From assembly GCF_020880695.1 (NCBI RefSeq), contig NZ_JAJIWO010000005.1, positions 248,001 through 312,000 of the forward strand: 64,000 nucleotides of DNA. The letters run 5' to 3'. The stretch's first letter is position 1, and each line of letters starts with the position of its first letter. Positions 7,435-14,716 of the stretch are shown here, piece after piece. The notes under the pieces were generated by a model that saw only the letters and a program-made list of their open reading frames with translations, searched no databases and was not told the origin of the DNA. The translations under genes and the position numbers were made by a program. This DNA comes from Mucilaginibacter sp. UR6-11 (lineage in GTDB: Bacteria > Bacteroidota > Bacteroidia > Sphingobacteriales > Sphingobacteriaceae).

Positions 7435-8568
7435 TTATTTATTAAGTACAGTTGTAAATGCCTCCAAAAATCTATCAGCATGTGCTTTAGTTAAGTTAAG
7501 CGCCGGCAACAACCTGATCACGTTTGGTTTGGCTTCGCCGGTAAAGATATGATGTTTAAATAATAAGTCTTTTTTAGCATTGGCATATTCGGCAGGCAGA
7601 TCAATACCGATCATCAAGCCCCGGCCACGCACTTCGCTAACCTGTTTGAATTTTTTAAGCTCATCGATTAAATAACCGCCAATGTCGGCTGCGTTTTGCA
7701 TCAGGTTGTCCTGCTCCATGACTTCTAAAACCGCCAATGCAGCAGCGCAAGCCAAATGGTTACCGCCAAATGTTGTACCCAACATTCCATACGCAGGCTG
7801 TATTTTTGGCGCTATACTGATAGCGCCAACAGGGAAGCCATTACCCATACCTTTAGCCATGGTATAAATATCGGCATCAACGCCGGCAAAGTCATGCGAG
7901 TAAAATTTGCCAGTGCGTCCGTAGCCGCATTGTACCGAGTCGGCAATAAATACAGCGTTATACTGGTCGCAAAGTGACCTTATTTTTTGCAGGAAGCTCT
8001 CCGGCGCAACCTGTATACCACCGACGCCCTGAATACCTTCAATAATTACCGATGATATTTCGTTACCCTGTTCTGCAAAGACTTTTTCTAAAGCGGCTTC
8101 GTCTGCCCAGGGTAATCTGATGACACCCTCCGTTTCGTTAACAGGAGCGACGATCTTGGGATTATCGGTTACGGCAACTGCCAATGATGTACGGCCATGA
8201 AAAGCGCCGGTAAAAGCGACAACCTTTTTTCGCCCGTTATAAAAAGACGCCAGTTTAAGCGCGTTTTCGTCAGCTTCAGCGCCTGAATTGATTAAAAATA
8301 ACTGGTAATTTTCTTTACCTGATACATGGCCCAATTTTTCAGCTAATTGCTGTTGGATAGGAATTTCGATAGAGTTAGAATAAAAGCCGATTTTATGCAG
8401 CTGGTCTTCCAACCTTTTTACATAATGGGGGTGGGTATGCCCGATAGATATAACGGCATGGCCGCCATACAGATCAAGGTATTCCTGGCCTTTGTCGTCA
8501 TAAACATAGCTACCAACGCCTTTTACGATATTGATATGATTGATAGGGTATACGTCAAATAATTTCAT
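7435..8568 (-). CDS. argD: Acetylornithine (N-acylornithine) aminotransferase
   Basis: A PLP-dependent class III aminotransferase, 377 residues, that converts N-acylglutamate semialdehyde to N-acylornithine with glutamate as donor. Visible features are LYGGHAVISIGHTHP near the N-terminus, the phosphate-binding INSGAEADENALKLA, AFHGRTSLAVAVT, the PLP Asp region FIADSVQCGYGRTG and the Schiff-base lysine in MAKGMGNGFPVGA. LGTTFGGNHLACAAAL follows. All key positions are intact. It lies 56 nt downstream of argC and upstream of argF' in the arg operon. Confidence 0.93.
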   Translation of the reverse strand: MKLFDVYPINHINIVKGVGSYVYDDKGQEYLDLYGGHAVISIGHTHPHYVKRLEDQLHKIGFYSNSIEIPIQQQLAEKLGHVSGKENYQLFLINSGAEADENALKLASFYNGRKKVVAFTGAFHGRTSLAVAVTDNPKIVAPVNETEGVIRLPWADEAALEKVFAEQGNEISSVIIEGIQGVGGIQVAPESFLQKIRSLCDQYNAVFIADSVQCGYGRTGKFYSHDFAGVDADIYTMAKGMGNGFPVGAISIAPKIQPAYGMLGTTFGGNHLACAAALAVLEVMEQDNLMQNAADIGGYLIDELKKFKQVSEVRGRGLMIGIDLPAEYANAKKDLLFKHHIFTGEAKPNVIRLLPALNLTKAHADRFLEAFTTVLNK

Positions 8569-8624
8569 TGTGTTAGTTTTAAATTGATACTTAATTGTTA
8601 CAGGATGTGCGAGGTGGCTGTCGG

Positions 8625-9623
8625 TTAAAAACCGGTCGCCTTAAGTCGTAAGCCTGCGCGCTCATCAAAGCCAAACAACAGGTTCATGTTTTGAACCGCC
8701 TGACCTGAGGCACCTTTAAGCAAATTATCTAACATGCTGATAATAAATATCTTATTGCCATATTTTTTAACTTGCAAAAATACTTTATTGGTGTTTATTA
8801 CCTGTTTAAGATCTATGTTCCGGCTTGTTACGTGGGTAAAAGGATGGCCGGCATAGTAATCTTCATAAATTTTTAAAGCCTCTTCTTCGGATAGTTCACT
8901 ACCCAAATAAATCGAAGCAAATATCCCTCTGGTAAAATCACCTCTGTGTGGAATGAAATTTACAGCCTGATTAAAAGCAGGTTGTAACTGTTTTAATGAT
9001 TCGCCAATCTCATTTAAATGCTGATGATCAAATACTTTATAAACAGAAAGATTGTCATTACGCCAGGTAAAGTGTGTTGTTGCAGATGGTTTTTGTCCAG
9101 CACCGGTTGAACCGGTTGTGGCAGAAATATGAACCTCGCTGTTTAGCAAACCTTTGGCCGCCAATGGCAGCAGACCTAATTGTAAGCAAGTGGCAAAACA
9201 ACCGGGATTAGCAATATTTTGTGCCGATTTAATAGCATCCCTATTTAATTCAGGCAGGCCATATATAAATTTTTTATTTTCAAGTTGTGAATTTTGACCT
9301 AACCTGAAATCCTGGCTTAGATCAATGATCTTTATGTGATCAGGAATAGGGTTGGATTCCAGGAACTTCCTGGCATCACCATGTCCAACACATAAAAACA
9401 GCACATCAATATCTGTTGAGAGCTCGCCTGTGAACTTCAGATCAGTGTCGCCAAATAAATCGGTATGCACTTCATAAATAAAATTACCGGCATTGCTGTT
9501 GCTATGTACAAACGCAATGTCAACATCGGGGTGATTTACCAATATCCGCAGCATTTCGCCGCCAGTATAGCCCGCACCGCCTATTATTCCGGCTTTTATC
9601 TTATTTGATTTCAACTCTGTCAT
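8625..9623 (-). CDS. argC: N-acetyl-gamma-glutamyl-phosphate reductase
   Basis: The NADPH-dependent reductase of step three of arginine synthesis, 332 residues. The Rossmann motif is AGIIGGAGYTGGEMLRIL at residues 11-28, and the catalytic cysteine sits in NPGCFATCLQLGLLPL near residue 140. FIPHRGDFTRGI, with the conserved His, follows near residue 210. The start overlaps the end of the upstream cupin gene by 23 nt, and the residues before the Rossmann strand are few, so no shorter start is plausible. Translational coupling with the cupin is likely. Confidence 0.93.
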   Translation of the reverse strand: MTELKSNKIKAGIIGGAGYTGGEMLRILVNHPDVDIAFVHSNSNAGNFIYEVHTDLFGDTDLKFTGELSTDIDVLFLCVGHGDARKFLESNPIPDHIKIIDLSQDFRLGQNSQLENKKFIYGLPELNRDAIKSAQNIANPGCFATCLQLGLLPLAAKGLLNSEVHISATTGSTGAGQKPSATTHFTWRNDNLSVYKVFDHQHLNEIGESLKQLQPAFNQAVNFIPHRGDFTRGIFASIYLGSELSEEEALKIYEDYYAGHPFTHVTSRNIDLKQVINTNKVFLQVKKYGNKIFIISMLDNLLKGASGQAVQNMNLLFGFDERAGLRLKATGF

Positions 9624-9951
9624 TTTTTGTAGATGGATAAGAATATAAAATAAACTCCAGGTCGGTGTTTTGCAGGTTGGCTATAAAATGCTTTTGATTG
9701 GGATTGATCTGGATAGCCTGCTGTTCCCTTAGCTCTGTAACTTCGTTATCAATGGTAAACTTCGCCCGTCCTTTTAAGATAAAAAAGAACTGGGTAGCAA
9801 ATTCATGATAATGAAGTTTTTCGGCTGTATCAGGCGGCATTAATTCTTGTTTAACAGATAAGGCGTCGGTATCAACAAAAGTCCACCCGTGGCAATCATC
9901 ACCCCAGGTATAATGTTCTAAACATTCGCCTTTTGAAAATACCGTGTTCAT
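9601..9951 (-). CDS. Cupin-domain protein inside the arg operon
   Basis: A 116-residue single-domain cupin. The first cupin motif is visible as EKLHYHEFATQFFFILKGRA (two His, then a Gln where Glu is common), and the second as AIQINPNQKHFIANL with the third His. It would bind a metal in a small beta-barrel. Its ATG overlaps the argG stop codon (TAATG), and its end overlaps argC by 23 nt, so it is tightly embedded in the arginine operon. Its role there is unknown: a sensor, an isomerase-like enzyme or a stabiliser of an arg intermediate are all possible. Confidence 0.8.
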   Translation of the reverse strand: MNTVFSKGECLEHYTWGDDCHGWTFVDTDALSVKQELMPPDTAEKLHYHEFATQFFFILKGRAKFTIDNEVTELREQQAIQINPNQKHFIANLQNTDLEFILYSYPSTKNDRVEIK

Positions 9952-11147
9952 TATCCTTCGCTGTTAACTTTATGATAGATCATTACCTGGTTACCAAAAA
10001 TTTTGGAGAACCCTTTAACATCCTCGCCGCTCCATGAATTATTCATTTCGCCATAGCTGCCAAATTTGTTCGACATCAGGTCATGGTCAGACTCAATACC
10101 AACCACCTGGAAACGATAGGGATTTAACTGTACAAATACTTTACCGCTTACATTTTTCTGCGTATCAGTTAAAAAAGCTTCCATGTTGCGCATAATCGGA
10201 TCATGGAACTGACCTTCGTGCAGCCAGTTACCGTAAAACATAGAAAGCTGATCTTTCCAGGTTAACTGCCATTTGGTTAAGGTATGTTTCTCTAAAGTAT
10301 GGTGCGCCTTGATAATGATCATCGGCGCCGCCGCTTCAAAGCCTACACGGCCTTTAATACCTATAATGGTATCACCAACGTGGATATCACGGCCAATACC
10401 ATAAGGCTGTGCAATGGCTTGCAATGCTTGTATCGCTTCGGTTGGATGATCATATTTCTTTCCGTCAATACCAACCAGTTCACCTTTTTCAAAGGTCAGT
10501 TCAATGTCCCTTACACCAGTTTCCGTTACCTGCGTAGGCCATGCCTCTTCAGGTAAACCTAAATTAGAAGTCAAAGTTTCTTTACCACCAACTGATGTTC
10601 CCCAGATACCTTTGTTGATAGAATACTTTGCTTTTTCAAAGTTCATATCAACACCATGTTTCTTTAGATATTCAATTTCCGCCTCGCGGCTCAACTTCAA
10701 ATCGCGGATAGGGGTAATGATACCAACCTCCGGAATCAGGATATTAAAGATCATATCAAACCTAACCTGGTCATTACCGGCACCTGTGCTACCATGGGCA
10801 ACATATTCGGCACCAATTTCTTTGGCGTAGTTGGCAATAGCAGTAGCCTGGCTAACCCGTTCGGCACTTACAGATAATGGATAGGTGTTATTTTTCAATA
10901 CGTTACCGTATATTAAATAGCGTACGCAGGTATTGTAAAAGTTTTCGGTTTCGTCAACAACATGGTGTGAGGTCACGCCCATTTCGTAAGCGCGTTTCTC
11001 AACGTTATTTAGTTCCTCTGCACTAAAGCCACCGGTATTTACAATAACCGAATGTACTTCATAACCCAAATCGCGGGTTAAATAAATGCAGCAAAATGAG
11101 GTGTCTAAACCTCCGCTATATGCTAAAACTACTTTTTTCTTTTCCAT
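9951..11147 (-). CDS. argG: Argininosuccinate synthase
   Basis: A 398-residue cytoplasmic enzyme joining citrulline and aspartate with ATP cleavage to AMP. The N-terminal PP-loop is VVLAYSGGLDTSFCCIYL (residues 6-23). Further family blocks are VSAERVSQATAIANYA, AHGSTGAGNDQVRFD and NKGIWGTSVGGKE. In this N-acyl pathway citrulline arises after deacylation of N-acylcitrulline by an ArgE-type enzyme not in this window. It is the second gene of the operon, 82 nt after the GNAT gene, with two small hairpins in that gap (11167-11180 and 11200-11219). Confidence 0.94.
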   Translation of the reverse strand: MEKKKVVLAYSGGLDTSFCCIYLTRDLGYEVHSVIVNTGGFSAEELNNVEKRAYEMGVTSHHVVDETENFYNTCVRYLIYGNVLKNNTYPLSVSAERVSQATAIANYAKEIGAEYVAHGSTGAGNDQVRFDMIFNILIPEVGIITPIRDLKLSREAEIEYLKKHGVDMNFEKAKYSINKGIWGTSVGGKETLTSNLGLPEEAWPTQVTETGVRDIELTFEKGELVGIDGKKYDHPTEAIQALQAIAQPYGIGRDIHVGDTIIGIKGRVGFEAAAPMIIIKAHHTLEKHTLTKWQLTWKDQLSMFYGNWLHEGQFHDPIMRNMEAFLTDTQKNVSGKVFVQLNPYRFQVVGIESDHDLMSNKFGSYGEMNNSWSGEDVKGFSKIFGNQVMIYHKVNSEG

Positions 11148-11166
11148 TGTTGTTTTGATGTAAAGA

Positions 11167-11219
11167 CCCGGAATACCGGGCCTGAATTATATTGCTAAAA
11201 GACGCAATATACTGCGTCT
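11167..11219 (-). other. Two small hairpins between the GNAT gene and argG
   Basis: CCCGG-aata-CCGGG (11167-11180) and AGACGCA-atatac-TGCGTCT (11200-11219) form adjacent stem-loops in the 82-nt gap. Neither is followed by a T-run on the minus strand. They may be mRNA processing or stabilising structures that set different expression of argG and the upstream gene. Confidence 0.4.
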
Positions 11220-11229
11220 CTATACGGTG

Positions 11230-11898
11230 TTAAATAATCTTAAGGTCCTGTCCAAAGCTTTTTATGGCGCTTTCAATACGCTCAAATAAGGTGGCCTTTT
11301 TGGTCATCTTTTCCAGTTTGGTATCGTCAGCTTTTAACTTCTCTGCGTCTTTGGCTTTCTCGGCCGGGTCAAAAAGCATCGCGGTACACATGCAGTTTTT
11401 ACGCTCCTTCATGGTAAGGATGTCATAATTAACACAGCTGCGGCAGCCTTTCCAGAATTCTTCGTCCTGAGTAAGCTCAGAATAGGTAACCGGCTCATAG
11501 CCCAGTTCTGAGTTGATCTTCATTACTGCCAGCCCGGTGGTCAGGCCAAATAATTTTGCCTCAGGATACTTTGTTCTTGAAAGCTCAAATATCTTGTGCT
11601 TAATAGCCTTGGCCAAACCGGCTTTACGGTATTGTGGTGCTACTATCAGGCCCGAATTAGCCACAAAATCACCGTGGCTCCAGGTCTCAATATAGCAAAA
11701 GCCGGCCCAGGTACCATCTTTGTGTAACGCAATTACTGCCTTGCCTTCAAGCATTTTAGCAGCGACATACTCAGGCGAGCGCTGGGCTATACCTGTGCCC
11801 CGTGCCTTTGCCGACTCGGCCATCTCATCGCAAATGATGGGCGCATAGTCTGCATGCTGGGCGGTGGCAACCTGAATATCAAAATCTTGTATGGTCAT
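11230..11898 (-). CDS. GNAT acetyltransferase, candidate N-acylglutamate synthase of the arg operon
   Basis: A 222-residue GNAT protein that opens the arginine operon. The acetyl-CoA site is seen in SGLIVAPQYRKAGLAKAIKH (about residues 82-101), preceded by WAGFCYIETW. A C-terminal extension carries a Cys cluster, GCRSC about 16 residues before NCMC, that could bind a metal. GNAT proteins in this operon position in Bacteroides have been assigned as N-acyl (acetyl or succinyl) glutamate synthases by fitness data; no classical argA or argJ is visible here, so the same role is inferred. The protein has no amino-acid-kinase domain, so feedback control, if any, must differ from classical NAGS. Confidence 0.68.
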   Translation of the reverse strand: MTIQDFDIQVATAQHADYAPIICDEMAESAKARGTGIAQRSPEYVAAKMLEGKAVIALHKDGTWAGFCYIETWSHGDFVANSGLIVAPQYRKAGLAKAIKHKIFELSRTKYPEAKLFGLTTGLAVMKINSELGYEPVTYSELTQDEEFWKGCRSCVNYDILTMKERKNCMCTAMLFDPAEKAKDAEKLKADDTKLEKMTKKATLFERIESAIKSFGQDLKII

Positions 11899-12010
11899 TG
11901 TAAATAGAAAAAATTACTGTTAAATTTTGGCCTTAGCCTTAAGTAATTAGATGGTTTTTTGTTGAGAAGTTTAAAAACTTCGGTTGACGGGCAATGAGGT
12001 ATGGTGGTGA

Positions 12011-12133
12011 TTAAACCCGTGGCATATACAGCCTTCGTCGTGATGGAGTAAATAAAACAGTTGAAACCAAAGCAGCAGCAACCGGAGCAAAAATTGCTCT
12101 AACAGTGGGCTTATTTAAGGTTTGCAGTATCAT
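12011..12133 (-). CDS. Putative 40-residue Arg-rich leader peptide upstream of the arg operon
   Basis: An ORF too short for usual gene finding: it starts MILQTLNKPTVRAIF, continues through an Ala/Val-rich stretch and ends TPSRRRLYMPRV. Three consecutive Arg codons (CGA CGA AGG) and a fourth (CGG) fall in its last nine codons. It lies 112 nt upstream of the first arg gene and 33 nt downstream of a palindrome. Between its stop and the operon is a stem GAAGTT-ttta-AACTTC. The layout fits an attenuation leader that senses charged tRNA-Arg, but there is no clear terminator with a T-run, so this remains a hypothesis. Confidence 0.4.
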   Translation of the reverse strand: MILQTLNKPTVRAIFAPVAAALVSTVLFTPSRRRLYMPRV

Positions 12134-12165
12134 TTTTTATTATAATGTGTTTTATTTAAAATTTG

Positions 12166-12181
12166 ATGCAAAAGTTTGCAT
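12166..12181. promoter_or_regulatory. Palindrome upstream of the arg operon, candidate operator
   Basis: ATGCAAA-AG-TTTGCAT is a perfect 7-2-7 inverted repeat; a further half site TTATGCAAG follows at about 12192-12200. On the minus strand it overlaps AACTTTTG, one base away from the TAnnTTTG promoter element. An arginine repressor site is a possible reading. Confidence 0.42.
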
Positions 12182-12299
12182 TAATTTTTACTTATGCAAG
12201 AGAAAAATGATTTAATGACAAGCAGGTGTTAGTCAGCGGTATAAAAGTTTTAAGTCGGCAGCCTATTTCAAACCATAAATAAAGACTTAAGCTTTCTGC

Positions 12300-13262
12300 T
12301 TAAGACCGCCTGTCGACAATATCATCCACAATCATATCTGCATGTATGCGGCTGTTTTCAATAAACCACAGGTGCGTATCCAGCCCTCCGCATACCACGC
12401 CGGCAAGATATAAGCCGGGCAAGTTGGTTTCCATCGTATCCGGGTTGTATTGCGGGATAAATTTGACGTCAGACAGGATCAGTCCCCATTTTTTAAGCTG
12501 GTCGAAATTTGGTTTATAGCCCGTCATCGCCATAACAAAATCGTTGGGGATAGTTATGGTTCCTTTGGGCGTATCAATATCAACTTCGGTTTGGCGTATG
12601 GCTTTCAGGTTTGAGTTAAAGTAAGCTTTAATACTGCCTTCTTTTATCCGGTTAATAATATCCGGCCTCACCCAATATTTAACGCGCTCACTGATTTCGC
12701 TTCCGCGGATCACCAAAGTAACCTCGGCGCCTTTGCGATAAGTTTCTAAAGCCACGTCAATGGCCGAGTTGCTTGATCCTACCACCACCACTTTTTGCAT
12801 GGCGAAGAAATGCGGGTCTTTATAATAGTGCTGTACCTTGGGCAGATCCTCGCCGGGGATATCCAAATTAACTGCAACATCATAAAACCCGGTAGATATA
12901 ATAATATGCTTTGCGTAGTAGATAGCCTTGCCGGTGGTTACCGTATAGCTATTATCCGGTTGATGAGAGATAGCTGTAACCTCTTCGAAAAGATTAATAG
13001 GCAGGTTATTTGAAGTTGCTACGCGGCGGTAATACTCTAAAGCTTCTGCACGGGTAGGTTTGTTGTTGATGGTTACGAAGGGAATGCCGCCAATCTCCAG
13101 CTTCTCGGAGGTGGAGAAGAAAGTCATGGTAGCAGGGTAGTTGTAAAGCGAATTTACCAGGCACCCTTTTTCAATAATAACAAAGCTTAAACCTGCTTTT
13201 TGCGCTTTAAGGCCGCAGGCTATTCCGATTGGGCCACCGCCGATAATAAGGATGTCGAGCAT
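12300..13262 (-). CDS. YpdA-like FAD/NAD(P)-dependent reductase (putative bacillithiol disulfide reductase)
   Basis: About 320 residues with a two-dinucleotide-binding-domain fold. The FAD motif is ILIIGGGPIGIACGLKAQKA; the NADPH motif is VVVVGSSNSAIDVALETYRKG, with Ser where thioredoxin reductases have Gly. The CxxC redox motif of thioredoxin reductase is absent, as in the YpdA family, which reduces bacillithiol disulfide. The closing FAD segment is LPGLYLAGVVCGGLDTHLWF. The start is taken at MLDILIIGGG; six extra codons (MHKVQN) are open upstream. A near-perfect 14-bp inverted repeat lies just upstream at 13312-13344. No bacillithiol biosynthesis gene is in the window, so the thiol partner is an inference. 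Confidence 0.8.
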   Translation of the reverse strand: MLDILIIGGGPIGIACGLKAQKAGLSFVIIEKGCLVNSLYNYPATMTFFSTSEKLEIGGIPFVTINNKPTRAEALEYYRRVATSNNLPINLFEEVTAISHQPDNSYTVTTGKAIYYAKHIIISTGFYDVAVNLDIPGEDLPKVQHYYKDPHFFAMQKVVVVGSSNSAIDVALETYRKGAEVTLVIRGSEISERVKYWVRPDIINRIKEGSIKAYFNSNLKAIRQTEVDIDTPKGTITIPNDFVMAMTGYKPNFDQLKKWGLILSDVKFIPQYNPDTMETNLPGLYLAGVVCGGLDTHLWFIENSRIHADMIVDDIVDRRS

Positions 13263-13311
13263 ATTTTGAACTTTATGCAATAATAATCAGTTTGATTGAT
13301 TAATGCCGGCT

Positions 13312-13344
13312 TATTGTATATTAAGCTATTCTTAATACACAATA
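13312..13344. promoter_or_regulatory. Inverted repeat upstream of the YpdA-like gene
   Basis: TATTGTATATTAAG and CTTAATACACAATA form 14-bp arms with one mismatch around a 5-base loop, 50 bp upstream of the reductase start. It could be an operator dyad or an RNA hairpin. The remaining bases to 13512 show no other clear feature. Confidence 0.45.
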
Positions 13345-13512
13345 ATGAATTTGGAATGACCAAAATCAAGGTTCATGCTCATTCTATTGTCAGGTTTGAT
13401 TGGCGCTAACTCAAAACAAATACAGCTGCACTTTTCAGTACATTAATTTTTAACACCCAAACCCGGTAAGTTTGCATTTACACCATGCATACAGTTAACG
13501 GTTTAGTAAGTT

Positions 13513-13695
13513 TTAAAAACACGCTGGCCCATGGCTGCTGCCAAACGGAAACTTGTTAGCTCTGCCGTGTAAATGATAATCGCCGGATTTATGATCGCGA
13601 TACATTTTTGCGGTAGGGATTCGGTCAGTATGCAATTCTGGATTATCGGCACTGGTCTTATCAGACTTAGAAACCGGTATAGATCTTTTCTTCAT
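13513..13695 (-). CDS. Small basic hypothetical protein (60 residues)
   Basis: A hydrophilic 60-residue protein, MKKRSIPVSKSDKTSADNPE followed by a His- and Gly-rich C-terminus (HKSGDYHLHGRANKFPFG). No signal peptide or membrane segment. It has an unusually strong Shine-Dalgarno, CAGGAGGAG, six bases before the ATG, which is rare in this phylum and supports real translation. Function is unknown. The next feature upstream is the SRP RNA on the same strand, about 100 bp away. Confidence 0.55.
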   Translation of the reverse strand: MKKRSIPVSKSDKTSADNPELHTDRIPTAKMYRDHKSGDYHLHGRANKFPFGSSHGPACF

Positions 13696-13797
13696 GATTA
13701 CTCCTCCTGAGAATTAAGGATTATAGAAATTGCTAAATAAAATTAAGCATTTGGAGGCTTATCTGCAAGTGTTTTGCGAAAAAAAAGGCACAAAAAA

Positions 13798-13894
13798 GGG
13801 TAAGCTACTCTTATCGCGCCGCTCAACTCTCTACCCTTGCTGTGTTCCCACCCTGGGGGAGTTCAAGAGGAGCTGGCCGTAAAAGACTTACCCC
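13798..13894 (-). ncRNA. ffs: Signal recognition particle RNA (4.5S type)
   Basis: The minus strand folds into a long hairpin: GGGTAAG at the 5' end pairs with CTTACCC at the 3' end, and the apex holds CCCCCAGGGTGGGAACACAG followed by CAAGGG, the helix 8 tetraloop and asymmetric loop bound by Ffh. The 3' stem runs straight into TTTTTT, giving intrinsic termination. The 5' end is about 5 nt after a TATATTTG promoter element. Ends are approximate. It works with Ffh in cotranslational membrane targeting. Confidence 0.85.
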
Positions 13895-13898
13895 GCTG

Positions 13899-13906
13899 CA
13901 AATATA
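13899..13906 (-). promoter_or_regulatory. Promoter -7 element of the SRP RNA gene
   Basis: TATATTTG on the minus strand matches TAnnTTTG and ends about 5 nt before the predicted RNA start. No good -33 TTG was found. From here to 14112 (about 200 bp) I see no other feature. Confidence 0.55.
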
Positions 13907-14112
13907 GCAAATGGTTTGTTTTTGGGTTAATAAATTGTTAAAAAAGGATGCAAATGTGCAGGCCGACAGGTATGCATACAGGCAAATGTTTGGGAGTGTG
14001 GGTGTTGTGAAGATATTATTAATTCGTTTTTGCCAACAAAGCCGGTAATTTTTATCTAATTGTTTTTTTTTTCAACGCATAGGGTAGACCCGGCATTTGT
14101 TATTTAGTGCTT

Positions 14113-14463
14113 TTATTTCCTAAAAATTTTATCCATTGCCCTTCCTTTTGCTAATTCATCAACAAGTTTATCTAAATAACGCACCTTTTGCATTAGTTTG
14201 TCCTCAATTTCTTCCACACGATAGCCGCAAATTACTCCTGTAATTTTTGAAACATTTGGATTTATTTGTGGGGCCTGTGCAAAAAACGTTTCAAAATCAG
14301 TTTTATCGGCGATGTGTTTTTGCAATGTTTGCTCATTATAGCCTGTCAGCCAAAATATGATCTCATCTAATTCGGCTTTTGTGCGGCCTTTCTTCTCTAC
14401 CTTATGTATGTAATGAGGATAAACACTTGCAAACGACATCCTGTATATTCTTGAATTGTCCAT
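14113..14463 (-). CDS. DUF2200-family protein
   Basis: A 116-residue cytoplasmic protein with the family's N-terminal pattern [20 protein letters not shown] and [17 protein letters not shown], then [20 protein letters not shown], where the conserved ICGYRVE block sits, and [17 protein letters not shown]. The fold and function of DUF2200 are not established; length and blocks agree with full-length members. It is a single gene between the SRP RNA and tRNA-Lys. Confidence 0.8.
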   Translation of the reverse strand: MDNSRIYRMSFASVYPHYIHKVEKKGRTKAELDEIIFWLTGYNEQTLQKHIADKTDFETFFAQAPQINPNVSKITGVICGYRVEEIEDKLMQKVRYLDKLVDELAKGRAMDKIFRK

Positions 14464-14542
14464 CTTATTGGTGTTAATTGATACTATTGTTTTTTATAGC
14501 CTCGGCGCTATTTTTTCAAACATAATAATAATCATATAAAAC

Positions 14543-14573
14543 AAAAAAAGCCTTCAGCTTTCGCTTAGGCTTT
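14543..14573 (-). terminator. Terminator after tRNA-Lys
   Basis: On the minus strand AAAGCCTAAGC-gaaa-GCTGAAGGCTTT is a GNRA-capped hairpin with a small internal loop, running into TTTTTTTG, 13 nt after the tRNA 3' end. Confidence 0.7.
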
Positions 14574-14585
14574 CATTGTTAAAAG

Positions 14586-14658
14586 TGACCTGGGAGAGGA
14601 TCGAACTCTCGACCCACTGATTAAGAGTCAGTTGCTCTACCGGCTGAGCTACCAAGTC
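14586..14658 (-). tRNA. tRNA-Lys (anticodon CTT)
   Basis: A 73-nt cloverleaf on the minus strand. The acceptor stem GACTTGG pairs with CCAGGTC and the discriminator base is A; the D-arm includes AGCTCAGCCGGTAGAGCA, the anticodon loop is CTCTTAA with CTT, and the T-loop is TTCGATC. The CCA end is not encoded. It is transcribed alone from a full promoter at 14676-14706 and stopped by a hairpin at 14543-14573. Confidence 0.96.
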
Positions 14659-14675
14659 ATTTATTTGTTGGGGTG

Positions 14676-14706
14676 CAAATATACTGCAATATATTATATC
14701 TGGCAA
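14676..14706 (-). promoter_or_regulatory. Promoter of tRNA-Lys
   Basis: TTG (14704-14706) and TATATTTG (14676-14683) on the minus strand are separated by exactly 20 bp, the textbook Bacteroidota arrangement TTG-N17-23-TAnnTTTG. It would start the transcript about 10 nt before the tRNA. Confidence 0.7.
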
Positions 14707-14716
14707 TTCTTATATC

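Noticed and set aside
13798..13894. tmRNA or tRNA in the region of the SRP RNA
   Set aside because: There is no tRNA-like acceptor end or tag reading frame; the long single hairpin and GGGAACACAGCAAGG apex match SRP RNA.
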